This document shows positions 35,596-44,366 of a DNA stretch of 64,000 nt, piece after piece. The notes beneath the pieces are model-generated. The model saw only the letters and a program-made list of their open reading frames with translations, was not told where the DNA came from and did no database searches. The stretch lies in contig NZ_FNEX01000015.1 of assembly GCF_900100435.1 (NCBI RefSeq), positions 124,001 through 188,000 on the forward strand, in the 5' to 3' direction. Numbering within the stretch: position 1 is the first letter of the stretch; every line of letters begins with the position of its first letter. This DNA comes from Pedobacter sp. ok626 (GTDB lineage Bacteria; Bacteroidota; Bacteroidia; Sphingobacteriales; Sphingobacteriaceae). A program made the translations under genes and the position numbers.

Positions 35596-36138
35596 ATGAG
35601 CATTACAAATCCGGTTATAATTCCTTTTAGCAAAAGCAAAAATTTTTTATTGTTGATTGGCGCTAATTCATTTGTAGGCATAGGTTGCTGGCTGCTCTTT
35701 GCCAATCCAACATTTGAGAACCAATTGTTAGTCAACTCCTGGTTCACAAAAACGATAGGTGCTGCATCGATTGTGTTTTTTGGTTTTGCCTCCTATTTCC
35801 TGGTTCGCAATCTTATGGCAAATGGGCCAGGATTGATGATTGATGATAGCGGTATTATAAACTATTCATCTGCATCCGGTATAAAAATTTACTGGAAAGA
35901 CATACAGGCTATTGAAGTGCTTACTATAAAATCGCAGCCGATCATCCTGTTTAAGGTAAGTAATCCCCAAACTTATATCAACAGGGAAACAAACAGGTTC
36001 AAACGAAAAATGATGGCGCTGAATTACAAATGGTACGGGGCTCCTGTAAGTATATCGGCGAACGGATTGCAGATTTCATTCCAGAAACTCCTGCAACTGG
36101 TATCTGACCGACTTGAAGTGTATACGAACAACAATTAA
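35596..36138 (+). CDS. STM3941-like membrane protein
   Basis: 180 residues with two N-terminal membrane segments (about 15-36 and 52-73) and a cytoplasmic beta domain beginning GPGLMIDDSGIINYSSASGI, followed by YWKDIQAIEV, the pattern of STM3941-type proteins (PH-like domain behind two membrane helices). The function of the family is unknown. It follows the WG gene after 11 bases and precedes the next gene by 11 bases. Confidence 0.65.
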   Translation: MSITNPVIIPFSKSKNFLLLIGANSFVGIGCWLLFANPTFENQLLVNSWFTKTIGAASIVFFGFASYFLVRNLMANGPGLMIDDSGIINYSSASGIKIYWKDIQAIEVLTIKSQPIILFKVSNPQTYINRETNRFKRKMMALNYKWYGAPVSISANGLQISFQKLLQLVSDRLEVYTNNN

Positions 36139-36149
36139 AATAGGATACA

Positions 36150-36605
36150 ATGATAGTTCATAACATCAGCAGCAGCAGCAAGGCGGCACTCTATTTCCTA
36201 TTCTCAGTAGTTCTTACAGGCATTTTTATCAATCAAAAATTTTGGCTGTACAGTAGTGTAAATGCCATGATAATTTCGGGGAGCATTGCCGGTACAAAAT
36301 GGCTGATACAAATAATTGCAGCACTGGTTTTTTTAAAAGATAAGAAATGGGATTTTATCCACCGCATTGGCTTTGTATGTTTTATGGGTTCGGTGGTTTT
36401 GTTTGTGTATTATGTTTTCAATTTTTTGCCTTTTCCGTTTGGCGGATTTTCGCAGTTTGTTTTGGCTATTGCATTGGCAGTTTTAGTCATGATTTTCGGG
36501 TATTACCAGGCAGTTAAAAAAACCGGTTTATCAGCAAAATGGTTTTGGGCTTGGATGCTTTGCTTAGCAATAGCTATTTTTTTACAAGTAACGGTTGTAT
36601 TTTAA
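36150..36605 (+). CDS. four-helix integral membrane protein
   Basis: 151 residues that are almost entirely membrane: hydrophobic segments at about 12-30, 40-62, 72-92, 97-117 and 128-150. No catalytic motif is visible. It sits inside the WG/MORN operon and may share a compartment with their products. Unknown function. Confidence 0.6.
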   Translation: MIVHNISSSSKAALYFLFSVVLTGIFINQKFWLYSSVNAMIISGSIAGTKWLIQIIAALVFLKDKKWDFIHRIGFVCFMGSVVLFVYYVFNFLPFPFGGFSQFVLAIALAVLVMIFGYYQAVKKTGLSAKWFWAWMLCLAIAIFLQVTVVF

Positions 36606-36615
36606 AATTAATAAA

Positions 36616-38151
36616 ATGAAAAAAAATCTACTCACAATTTTAATCTTGCTGTTTACTTTTAGGGTGGGTGCCCAATGCATCAATGGCGACTGCAACAACG
36701 GAACTGGCACCTACAAAGCCAGCAACTACGTTTACGAAGGACAGTTTAAAAACGGAATGCCCCAAGGCAAAGGACGGCTGGTAAAAGTAACAGGCGATAT
36801 GTACACGGGGAATTTTGTAAACGGTTTGTACAGTGGCTATGGCACGCTTTTTTATGACAATGGTGATGTTTATAACGGGCAATTTAGGGAAGGAATGTAT
36901 CATGGCGAGGGTACATTCAAAAAAACCGATGGCACTACGCAATCAGGTATATTTCTCAACAATAGTTTGAATGGAAATATAGAAGCAATGAATTTTTATT
37001 CAGCAACGGGCCTTTCCATGAAGTTAGGTCAGTTTGATATGGCCAATAACCGGGTAAACCTATTATATCCCGAAGCTATTCAGGCAACCTTTAATCTAAA
37101 CACTGGTAACAGAATTATAGATTCGATATACGACAAAAAGAATACTTATAAACCAAGCTTAGGTTTTTTGAACAATAAAAAATACAAGGACTTCCGTTTG
37201 TTAAAAAATGGAGACAACTATAGCCTGATAGCTAGTCCGGTAAAGGGAAAAGCGAAAAATAGATCTTATGAAGTATATAAAATAACCCCTGATGAAAAAA
37301 CGGAGAAGCTGATGAGAATAAATAGTGAATACTTTAGTACCAGCAATTTTATTTTTTCAGCAGACAACAAATTGCTTTTTGAGGGTGGCCATATTTATGC
37401 GGCAGATAACAGCAATGGTGTAAGTTGCGAAGAATGGGGAAGTAACTTCGTTTTCTTTAGCGCAAATAACGACACACTATATAGATTGAATCACGATATA
37501 ATGGTTGATGACAACCTTCATGCATATTCATATTCAAAGCCTATACAGGAAGATAAGGGTATTGAAGTTACAAAATTTGACACAAAAACCGGGAAACTCA
37601 TTTCCAGGAAAACCTATTTCATTAACCGCCTAAAAGGTATTGACCATGGATATTGTCTTGCGGGTTTTGATGATAAAACCGGTAAGGCATTGGTTTATTT
37701 CGATTTTTTTACCGAAAGTTATAGTCCAAAAAACGGTAGTGTTTATAGCCAATTTGACTATGCTTATCGCAAGGCAGCAATTGTGGATATTAATGACCCT
37801 GACTATATGCTGCCACTAAAAGACCCGTCCATAACTAAGATGTATTTTGCAAAGCAAAGTGGCGACATGGCTGCCGAGTTACAAGCTGAGCGGATTGAAC
37901 TTGAAAGAATCAGAAACGAAAGAAATGGTAAAACATCGTTGATTGATAATGAGGAAGAATACTACCAACCTACCAACACCAGAAAGAAAAAAACAACAAG
38001 CCTGAACTGGAATGACATAGAAAATATAATTAAATCAAATTCATCTCCAACACAATCCGGGGAATCGGCTTGGGATAAGCTTTTCAGAGAAAGAGAAAAA
38101 CAATCAAACAAAGATTACAAAAAGAAAAATGACGGGTACAGAGGCTATTAA
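36616..38151 (+). CDS. secreted MORN-repeat protein
   Basis: 511 residues from ATG 36616 (36595 would precede the signal). Signal peptide about 1-20 (LTILILLFTFRVGAQ). Three to four MORN repeats follow (about 35-115: YEGQFKNGMPQGKGRL, YTGNFVNGLYSGYGTL, YNGQFREGMYHGEGTF), then a long domain of about 300 residues with no recognised motif and a charged, low-complexity C-terminus. MORN repeats bind lipids or proteins. It ends the operon that starts at 33469; its stop overlaps a reverse-strand remnant. Confidence 0.8.
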   Translation: MKKNLLTILILLFTFRVGAQCINGDCNNGTGTYKASNYVYEGQFKNGMPQGKGRLVKVTGDMYTGNFVNGLYSGYGTLFYDNGDVYNGQFREGMYHGEGTFKKTDGTTQSGIFLNNSLNGNIEAMNFYSATGLSMKLGQFDMANNRVNLLYPEAIQATFNLNTGNRIIDSIYDKKNTYKPSLGFLNNKKYKDFRLLKNGDNYSLIASPVKGKAKNRSYEVYKITPDEKTEKLMRINSEYFSTSNFIFSADNKLLFEGGHIYAADNSNGVSCEEWGSNFVFFSANNDTLYRLNHDIMVDDNLHAYSYSKPIQEDKGIEVTKFDTKTGKLISRKTYFINRLKGIDHGYCLAGFDDKTGKALVYFDFFTESYSPKNGSVYSQFDYAYRKAAIVDINDPDYMLPLKDPSITKMYFAKQSGDMAAELQAERIELERIRNERNGKTSLIDNEEEYYQPTNTRKKKTTSLNWNDIENIIKSNSSPTQSGESAWDKLFREREKQSNKDYKKKNDGYRGY

Positions 38152-38327
38152 AGTTCATCTTCAGTCGTAAAATATTCTCTATCGCCGTTGATGCTTTCGC
38201 CTCCTGCAACGCTATAGTATTTATCAGCATATAAGGATTTGGTAATCTTTTTACTGTGCCGTTTGCCGCAGCAAGTGCCCGTGATGTTGTTACGCGTTTT
38301 TTTAGAATTTATATATCCTCCACGTCC
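38148..38327 (-). pseudogene. possible 3' remnant of an unknown gene
   Basis: A 59-codon frame without start reads NSKKTRNNITGTCCGKRHSK then KITKSLYADKYYSVAGGES and ends FTTEDEL. It looks like former coding sequence, is preceded by a stop at 38328, and overlaps the end of the MORN gene. No family recognised. Confidence 0.35.
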
Positions 38328-38692
38328 TTAGACGGAGGAAGCAAAAGAAGATCGCTAGGGCTTAGTTCTATCATATGCCATACACGCGTTCATGTTATTG
38401 TCCAAAACTGGACATGTGTGCATTAAAGCATAAATATGGACACATCAACTAAACATGTTCATATTTTTATAAATATTGGACATATTATACATATGTGTTC
38501 AGTTTTTGATGTGTAAATCACCATACGTCCGTATTTAAAAATACATATATTCAAAACTTTAACTCCAATCCACGTTAAATAAAGAAAGCCTCCAGATTCT
38601 CATCTAAAGGCTTTCTCATAAAATCATCCATCCGATATAAAACTTTTCGGATATCCTTCCCATGTTGTTCCCACGGTGGGAAAAATTTTTTG

Positions 38693-38727
38693 TGGTCCCG
38701 ACGAGAATCGAACTCATATCTAAAACT
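38693..38727 (-). tRNA. possible 3' fragment of a tRNA (attachment-site relic)
   Basis: Read on the reverse strand, 35 bases end in CGTCGGGACCA. They contain a T-arm ATGAG-TTCGATT-CTCGT and a 3' acceptor strand CGGGACC plus A. I see no 5' half or anticodon arm nearby, so it is not a working tRNA. The sequence resembles the 3' end of tRNA-Arg(CCT) as I remember it. Integrating elements leave such copies at their borders. Confidence 0.45.
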
Positions 38728-38845
38728 AAATAAGAAAGGGCACATGCCTATTACAGCATGCACCCTTAACGCTTTCACGATAAAATTAACAAGAAATAAT
38801 GTAAGTACCAAATCTGCATACTCCCCCCTTAACTGATGATACGTC
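38725..38845. repeat. 121-bp direct repeat, left copy
   Basis: Matches 40895-41015 with 3 mismatches and no gaps (offset 2170). It directly abuts the tRNA-like fragment. The pair encloses the esterase gene. The open frames across each copy are incidental. Confidence 0.9.
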
Positions 38846-39126
38846 CGCAGTAAAATAGACTCTCGACAAAATAAAATATCTTTTAGAGGTGGTCTACGTT
38901 AAACATGTTCAAAAAAAACACTTAGTCCATAATACATGAACACCAATCACTAAATTCATAAAATAAAAGGCATAAAAAAACCCCGCAAAGTGTGCTTGAA
39001 TCAGAGGCATGCGAGGTGTTGGTGATACAAATATACTTAAATTATTATTTGCAATAAGAAAAATAATTTAAGACAAAATAAAATATCGAAAAGGACTAAA
39101 TATCTACTTACTATTAAATCCAGAAA

Positions 39127-40386
39127 TCATTTCAGATAAAAACTGTTGCTACCAGAGCTTTGCTCTATATGAAGTATAAAATCGAAGTCTAAAAAAGGAT
39201 TACCTTTTATAAATTGCCTATCTGTAACTCCATACCCAAGCAATCTGTATCTATCTGATTGTAATTGCTTAGTTTTAAATTTAACCGTCTCAAAGAAAAA
39301 TACAGGCATCCCAGTTAAAGAGAAAATGTATTCAAAGTCGGTAACGCCTGGTGGTATAACCATGTTTTTGTTGGTTACTTTATTTGCCTTTGGATCAAAT
39401 GCTGTAAAGTATCCTGTAGAGGTGGTCTGGCCTATTACAGCATAGTCTTTTTTTAATTTTTCCTTCAAAAAATACCCCATCGACTTTGAATAAATACTGG
39501 GCGTTTTTTGCAGATGTGCATTATGTGCCCAGAGTAAGATCTTTCCCTTATTCATATTACTCAAAACATTCATAGCCATCAACGAATCACGTAATACAGA
39601 TATTTTGCCCATACTCAGTGAATCAGCTTTAAGGACAAGATTATTTAATTCAAGAAATTGTTTATAGTTCTCAATATATTGAAAAAGCATACTGTTGTTA
39701 CGAGCATTTACCTGTAGGTCATTAATTACTTCGCGACTTGTGATTTTTAATTCTGAAAATTCTAAAGAGTCAATACTATGTGAATAGATCTGGTCGCTCA
39801 ATTTCGTAAAAGTTTTGATCAGGCCTTGAATTTCTTCTCCTCGCCTCCCTCCATTCAGCTGGTTTACTTTGTATAAATATTGAAGGCTTGCAAATGGACT
39901 TTGAAAATCAAATCCGAAGAATTTAACTTTTGAGATTGCCTTGCGATTATGATCTCTGACGCCTTCTACAAAGAATTCGAATTCAGCGCACTCAAACGTA
40001 TATTGACGAAAGCTTTTCAATATCTCTCTTAAAACACCTCTACCTTCCAAAACATAATTATTCAAGTTTTCCACTTCAGCGAAGGAGGCCTCTAGTCCGA
40101 TTAGGTTATATCCGTATTCACGGACCAACATAGTCATAACTGCTTTTTTCGTTCGAAAGAACTCCTGCGTACCGTGAGTCTGTTCACCAACACCCAAAAC
40201 TTTGAATTTTTTTAGCTTGTCATAAACAGATCGCTTGTATTGATTATTACCCTTGTAGAATTTACCTGTATCAAGTGAGATTGCGGCTTTCTTTATTTCA
40301 TCCTTGATGGCGAATTTATTTTGTGCAAATGATAGATTGATTATCAAAAAGAGAATGACCACTAAAGACAAGTATAGTTTCTTCAT
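39127..40386 (-). CDS. erythromycin-esterase-family hydrolase, exported
   Basis: 419 residues with signal peptide about 1-22 (LFLIINLSFAQ). Family motifs: GVGEQTHGTQEFF (His71), LEASFAEVENLNNYV (Glu99), FFGFDFQSP, and LLWAHNAHL (His288, His291), which fit the catalytic histidines and glutamate of Ere enzymes. Ere proteins open the macrolactone ring of 14-membered macrolides, but most family members have unknown substrates; an export signal is unusual for resistance enzymes and argues for another ester. It is a single gene between 121-bp direct repeats, and an 89-bp fragment of a close relative lies at 28049. Confidence 0.82.
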   Translation of the reverse strand: MKKLYLSLVVILFLIINLSFAQNKFAIKDEIKKAAISLDTGKFYKGNNQYKRSVYDKLKKFKVLGVGEQTHGTQEFFRTKKAVMTMLVREYGYNLIGLEASFAEVENLNNYVLEGRGVLREILKSFRQYTFECAEFEFFVEGVRDHNRKAISKVKFFGFDFQSPFASLQYLYKVNQLNGGRRGEEIQGLIKTFTKLSDQIYSHSIDSLEFSELKITSREVINDLQVNARNNSMLFQYIENYKQFLELNNLVLKADSLSMGKISVLRDSLMAMNVLSNMNKGKILLWAHNAHLQKTPSIYSKSMGYFLKEKLKKDYAVIGQTTSTGYFTAFDPKANKVTNKNMVIPPGVTDFEYIFSLTGMPVFFFETVKFKTKQLQSDRYRLLGYGVTDRQFIKGNPFLDFDFILHIEQSSGSNSFYLK

Positions 40387-40524
40387 AGATAAAAAGTTAC
40401 TTTTTATTGTAGATGCAAATACTTAATGGATTCCATAATATAGAACCAGTTACCATTTACGTTCAAAGGGTAATAACAGATTTTGAGTATCCTTACTTTT
40501 AACTGTAAACGGATAGTTATAACC

Positions 40525-40701
40525 TTAACTCCTCAGAACTATAATGCCGAACGTAATAATTCCAACAAACACCATGATCAATCCCCCGACAAACACAGCT
40601 GTGTTAATGGGGTGAGGCATATTTATTGTAAATCCTATACCTGCACAGAGCCATCCTCCAACCATTAATCCAATACCAAGTAACTTAAATGTGTTTCTCA
40701 T
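40525..40701 (-). CDS. 58-residue two-helix membrane protein
   Basis: The reverse strand from ATG 40701 encodes a 58-residue protein with two membrane segments (about 6-26, LLGIGLMVGGWLCAGIGF, and 34-55, AVFVGGLIMVFVGIITFGII) separated by the short polar loop INMPHPINT. The gene is complete and the hydropathy is regular, so it is probably real though too short for usual gene calls. It lies 138 bases upstream of the esterase gene on the same strand and may be co-transcribed. Function unknown. Confidence 0.6.
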   Translation of the reverse strand: MRNTFKLLGIGLMVGGWLCAGIGFTINMPHPINTAVFVGGLIMVFVGIITFGIIVLRS

Positions 40702-40894
40702 AAGCAGCGATCATATCCACAAATCTATCAAAAAAGCATTATTAACGGGAAAGTTCAAATTTTGGATATTGATGTGGTGGCATCGTTGAGGGAGCAATCC
40801 AACTTGTATCTTTTATAAGCTAACCAGCTATCCTTGCCTCTTGGGTGTTGTACCTTTTAAACAAATAAGCACAACTGCATACCGACCTCACAAC

Positions 40895-41015
40895 ACTAAA
40901 TAAGAAAGGGCACATGCCTATTACAACATGCACCCTTAACGCTTTCACGATAAAACTAACAAGAAATAATGTAAGTACCAAATCTGCATACTCCCCCCTT
41001 AACTGATGATATGTC
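40895..41015. repeat. 121-bp direct repeat, right copy
   Basis: Partner of 38725-38845 in the same orientation. The tRNA-like bases present at the left copy are absent here. Confidence 0.9.
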
Positions 41016-41040
41016 TTACAACATGAGGTTACACCCAACA

Positions 41041-41117
41041 GTTATTTAACCAAACCTCCCGAGAAAATTAACAATAAACCTTAATTAGCTGAAATTTAGT
41101 GGAAAACGCAGTAAAAT
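41041..41117. repeat. 77-bp dispersed repeat, copy 2
   Basis: Direct copy of 23696-23772. It follows the 121-bp repeat by 25 bases and is the last repeat before the ATPase gene. Confidence 0.8.
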
Positions 41118-41355
41118 GTGGTTATTATTAGTATTATTATCATTTTAAGACCAGTCATCTTCAAATTAATCCCCCCTTTATTTACTCCTTTTTAAGGGCA
41201 GACAAATTAATGATCTGGACAAACATTAATTACGACGAACATAAACTTAGCTAAATTCCTACTAGTGAGATACCATCATAATGTTCATAACTTTCTTCCA
41301 AACAATTTCTAGACTTTGTGGATTCGTGATTACCTTGTCTCTGAGATTATAAGTT

Positions 41356-43818
41356 ATGACAGAAATAGAACTTGCAACCAGTCTAAAAGCCCTTTACAAT
41401 GGTGTAACTCTTAACGAAGCCGAAGTTAGATTTAAGATTATTGATGATATTCTTGAAAAATATTTAAAATGGCCCAAGTCCAAAAATTTTGTTGAGGTAT
41501 TTATTAACGGTAATAGAGCTGATTATGTACTATATGGAAGCAATGACAAACCAGTTCTTGTCGTTGAAAGTAAAAAGAAAGATGTCTATTTTAACTTGCC
41601 TAACCAAGTAAACCTAAAAAATACATACCAAAAAATACCCCTGGAAAAATTACTCTCGTCTAGTAGCATCAAAGAAGCAGTTTTTCAAGTTAAAGAATAT
41701 TGCGAGGATTTAATGTGTAATTATGCTGCCATTTGTAATGGACGCACTTGGATAATCTTTAAAGTAAGCTCAACAAATCAAATACCTTGGAAAAAATTAC
41801 CTGCCTTTGTGATAAGAGATTTTGATTTTTTTATCAACAACTATACTGAAGCAGTCAATCTCCTTGGATACACAAGTGTGATAAAACAACAATCTTTACA
41901 ATCAACTATTGGGATCTCAAAAAAAATATATCCTGAAATATTTTTCCCAAAAGAAAATATTACAGCATATGACACTCCTGTGAATAGCAATAAGTATGCG
42001 GCATCGTTTTCAGCACTGTCAAGAAGGTATTTAGGAGCAATTCCCGACACTGATGGTGAATTTATGAATCATTGCTACGTTGTAAATAAAGGCCATTATG
42101 ATAAACTACAAAAAAACATCCAAGGATTCTTACATGATTCTTTGACACCTTATTTTAAAAATCAGGGGGTAAAAGATTTTTCAGACAACAAAACTGGAGG
42201 AGCCTTTGGTTCTGAGATCGTCCGAACAATAAAGCAACATAATTTGGATAATGTGATGATCCTTTTTGGGGGAAGAGGCTCTGGCAAATCAACTTTTCTA
42301 AAACGGTTTTTATTTCATATTAAACCTCAAGAATTACAATTGTATGCAAACGTTGCTTTGATTGATCTGTTAAACTCATCGCAAACAAGCGAAACTCTTA
42401 CAAGTGAAATTTGGGATGGTGTTCTCAAGCAAATTGACCGAGATAAGTTATATGAGAGTGACCGATCGACAATATTGAACCTTTTTTCAGTAGAATTTGA
42501 TATTTATAAGAAGCAAATTTTAGTTGGTCTAGAAGAAAGTGACTCTGATTACCAAAGATTGCTTCGTGACTTTATTATTGAAAAATTGGCCGACAAAAAG
42601 ACCTTTGCAGAAAAAATTAGCCTTTATTGGAAAAGCAAAAACAAAGGGTTGGTAATCTTTTTAGATAACATGGATCAACTTACTCCAACACTACAGGATG
42701 TTTGCTATCTAACAGCAGTTGAAATCGCAAAAAAATTGAGTTGCTTGGTAATAATATCAATGAGGGAGGAAAGATTTTATAATGCAAAGGCTAAGGGGGT
42801 ACTTGACGCTTATCATACTCCAGGATTCCATTTAAGTGCCCCAGTAATTCCCGAAGTTATTCTTAAGCGAATTGATTATATACTTGAACAATTGACATAT
42901 ACCCCTGATGTTGAGAAGCAATATATGATTGCTACTGATGGAGCCTTAATCACACTGAAAAGCTTTTTTGAGATTTGTATGAATCAAATTAAACAAAAAG
43001 ATTCACATTTAAGTTACTTCTTGCGTTTTGCAACTCATGGAGACGTACGCCAGGCCCTAGAGTTCTTCAAAGGGTTTATTACCTCTGGATATACAAACAT
43101 TGATGAAGTCGCAGAAAACACACATTGGGTCTTTCAAGTACATCAGGTGATTAAACCAATGATGATTCCAGATCGCGTATTCTACGATGAAAAACTAAGC
43201 CGCATACCAAATATAATGCAACTTAGAACGGATATAAACAGCTCCCATTTTACCGGATTACGTATTTTAAACCTTTTGCACAACAAATCTGGATCAGAAA
43301 CAACAAGCGGCTTTATAGATGCCAAATATTTTGTTCAAGAATTCGAAGAGCTGTATTATCTCAAAGATGATTGTGAACATCATTTAAATGTATTTTTAAA
43401 TAAGGGCCTAATAGAATCAAGTAATCGACTAGAAGAGTATTCAGAGAAGATAGATCAGATCAAGATTACGGCTTTCGGGAACTATATTTACGACTACTTA
43501 GCCTTCGACTTCGCATACATTGATCTGATCAGTCTAGATTGTGGAATTTTCAAAGAAGACCTGTCCAACTACCTGAGTAAATCAGCTAATGATGAATTAA
43601 AACTCAGAAATTCTCAAAAAATTTATGAAAGAATGGAACTTAGAATGGAAAGAACTGAGGTTTTTATTGAATATTTAGTTGAGCAAGAGAATGAAGAACT
43701 TTCAAGTCTTGGTGAACTTTCATCTCACATTCGCTTTTCAGATAAAATTAAAGCCTCCTTTCTTCATGACAAGACACGCATATTATCAAGCGCCAAGAGA
43801 AATGACAAGTTCTTATAA
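41356..43818 (+). CDS. PD-(D/E)XK nuclease-like plus P-loop ATPase protein, candidate defence gene
   Basis: 820 residues. The N-terminus (about 20-130) looks like the HsdR N-terminal nuclease fold: Asp56 in NRADYVL and Glu71-Ser-Lys73 in VLVVESKK give the D...ExK core. A P-loop ATPase follows with Walker A GGRGSGKS (305-312), Walker B LVIFLDNMD (432-440) and a sensor-like ISMREERF. The C-terminal 250 residues are helical. No membrane segment, methylase or specificity subunit is present, so this is not a normal type I restriction system. It is a single gene, AT-rich, beside mobile repeats on one side and a phage-like lysis cassette on the other. KAP or STAND-type signalling ATPases are alternatives. 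Confidence 0.75.
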   Translation: MTEIELATSLKALYNGVTLNEAEVRFKIIDDILEKYLKWPKSKNFVEVFINGNRADYVLYGSNDKPVLVVESKKKDVYFNLPNQVNLKNTYQKIPLEKLLSSSSIKEAVFQVKEYCEDLMCNYAAICNGRTWIIFKVSSTNQIPWKKLPAFVIRDFDFFINNYTEAVNLLGYTSVIKQQSLQSTIGISKKIYPEIFFPKENITAYDTPVNSNKYAASFSALSRRYLGAIPDTDGEFMNHCYVVNKGHYDKLQKNIQGFLHDSLTPYFKNQGVKDFSDNKTGGAFGSEIVRTIKQHNLDNVMILFGGRGSGKSTFLKRFLFHIKPQELQLYANVALIDLLNSSQTSETLTSEIWDGVLKQIDRDKLYESDRSTILNLFSVEFDIYKKQILVGLEESDSDYQRLLRDFIIEKLADKKTFAEKISLYWKSKNKGLVIFLDNMDQLTPTLQDVCYLTAVEIAKKLSCLVIISMREERFYNAKAKGVLDAYHTPGFHLSAPVIPEVILKRIDYILEQLTYTPDVEKQYMIATDGALITLKSFFEICMNQIKQKDSHLSYFLRFATHGDVRQALEFFKGFITSGYTNIDEVAENTHWVFQVHQVIKPMMIPDRVFYDEKLSRIPNIMQLRTDINSSHFTGLRILNLLHNKSGSETTSGFIDAKYFVQEFEELYYLKDDCEHHLNVFLNKGLIESSNRLEEYSEKIDQIKITAFGNYIYDYLAFDFAYIDLISLDCGIFKEDLSNYLSKSANDELKLRNSQKIYERMELRMERTEVFIEYLVEQENEELSSLGELSSHIRFSDKIKASFLHDKTRILSSAKRNDKFL

Positions 43819-43976
43819 GACACATAATAAGAAGGGTGAGAAAGCATGTTACTTCCCGATTTTCTTTCATTCTAATTCACTGTAAATACAAGTACAAAGA
43901 GCATTAATTAGTATTTTGAGGAAAAAGTAACTATTTTTAAGATATGTTTTGAAGGACGATTGTACACTTTTATATT

Positions 43977-44366
43977 TCAAAAAAACCTCCTATAAACCCA
44001 ATAACAGGCGATTACACTTATGCATACCAGACCATAAACCCAGAATTTTAACGGTTTAGTCTTTTTCACAATTGTTTCCTGTTTAGCCTCCTCCTTCTCT
44101 TCTGCTTTTAATCTATTACTGTTTGCCATATCGATTTGCTCTCTGATATTTTGAACTTGATAAAACCCGCTATCATTCCAATAAGTAAAAATCTGCGTTT
44201 CTTTGTTTGCCGTTTTAAAAAGCAGCTGGCTCGACTCCAACTGCTTTTCCAATGATTGCTTATGATTAGAACTCGTTTTAGTGCTTTTCTGGAATAAGGC
44301 ACAACCTTCTAAAAGGGCCGATAAATAGAACAAAAGCATAAAAAGCAACAAATATAAAGTTCTCAT
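43977..44366 (-). CDS. candidate unimolecular spanin (lipoprotein with C-terminal membrane helix)
   Basis: 129 residues with a lipoprotein-type signal (hydrophobic 4-19, Cys22 in SALLEGCALF), a helical charged middle (QSLEKQLESSQLLFKT, EEKEEAKQETIVKK) and one C-terminal membrane segment (about 108-127, FWVYGLVCISVIACYWVY). An outer-membrane lipid anchor plus an inner-membrane helix is the topology of u-spanins, which fuse the two membranes in phage lysis. It is the last gene of the cassette and overlaps the endolysin stop by four bases (ATGA). The lipobox residue Glu20 is unusual. Topology is what supports this; sequence homology was not tested. Confidence 0.55.
   Translation of the reverse strand: MRTLYLLLFMLLFYLSALLEGCALFQKSTKTSSNHKQSLEKQLESSQLLFKTANKETQIFTYWNDSGFYQVQNIREQIDMANSNRLKAEEKEEAKQETIVKKTKPLKFWVYGLVCISVIACYWVYRRFF

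Larger units (their letters stand above)
38152..39126. other. 975-bp region of repeats and remnants without a complete gene
   Basis: It holds a hairpin TCCTCC/GGAGGA at 38316-38339, several ggacat-type dyads between 38399 and 38500 (for example TGTCCAAAACTGGACA at 38399-38414), a dyad TTCCCACGGTGGGAA at 38668-38682, a tRNA-like fragment, the 121-bp repeat and two copies of GACAAAATAAAATATC (38865, 39072). The repeats mark it as a recombination-prone border. Confidence 0.55.
40387..41355. other. repeat-rich stretch with one small gene
   Basis: Apart from the 58-residue membrane protein at 40525, it contains the right 121-bp repeat and the second 77-bp repeat. A forward frame near 40709-40800, reading IINGKVQILDIDVVASLREQ and ending SNLYLL-stop, may be the tail of a lost gene. 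From 41118 to 41355 I see nothing beyond AT-rich DNA. Confidence 0.5.

Noticed and set aside
38575..38811. 78-residue reverse frame, with a similar one at 40820-41038
   Set aside because: Both frames owe their shared part to the 121-bp repeat; their ends differ and no start context or homology is visible.
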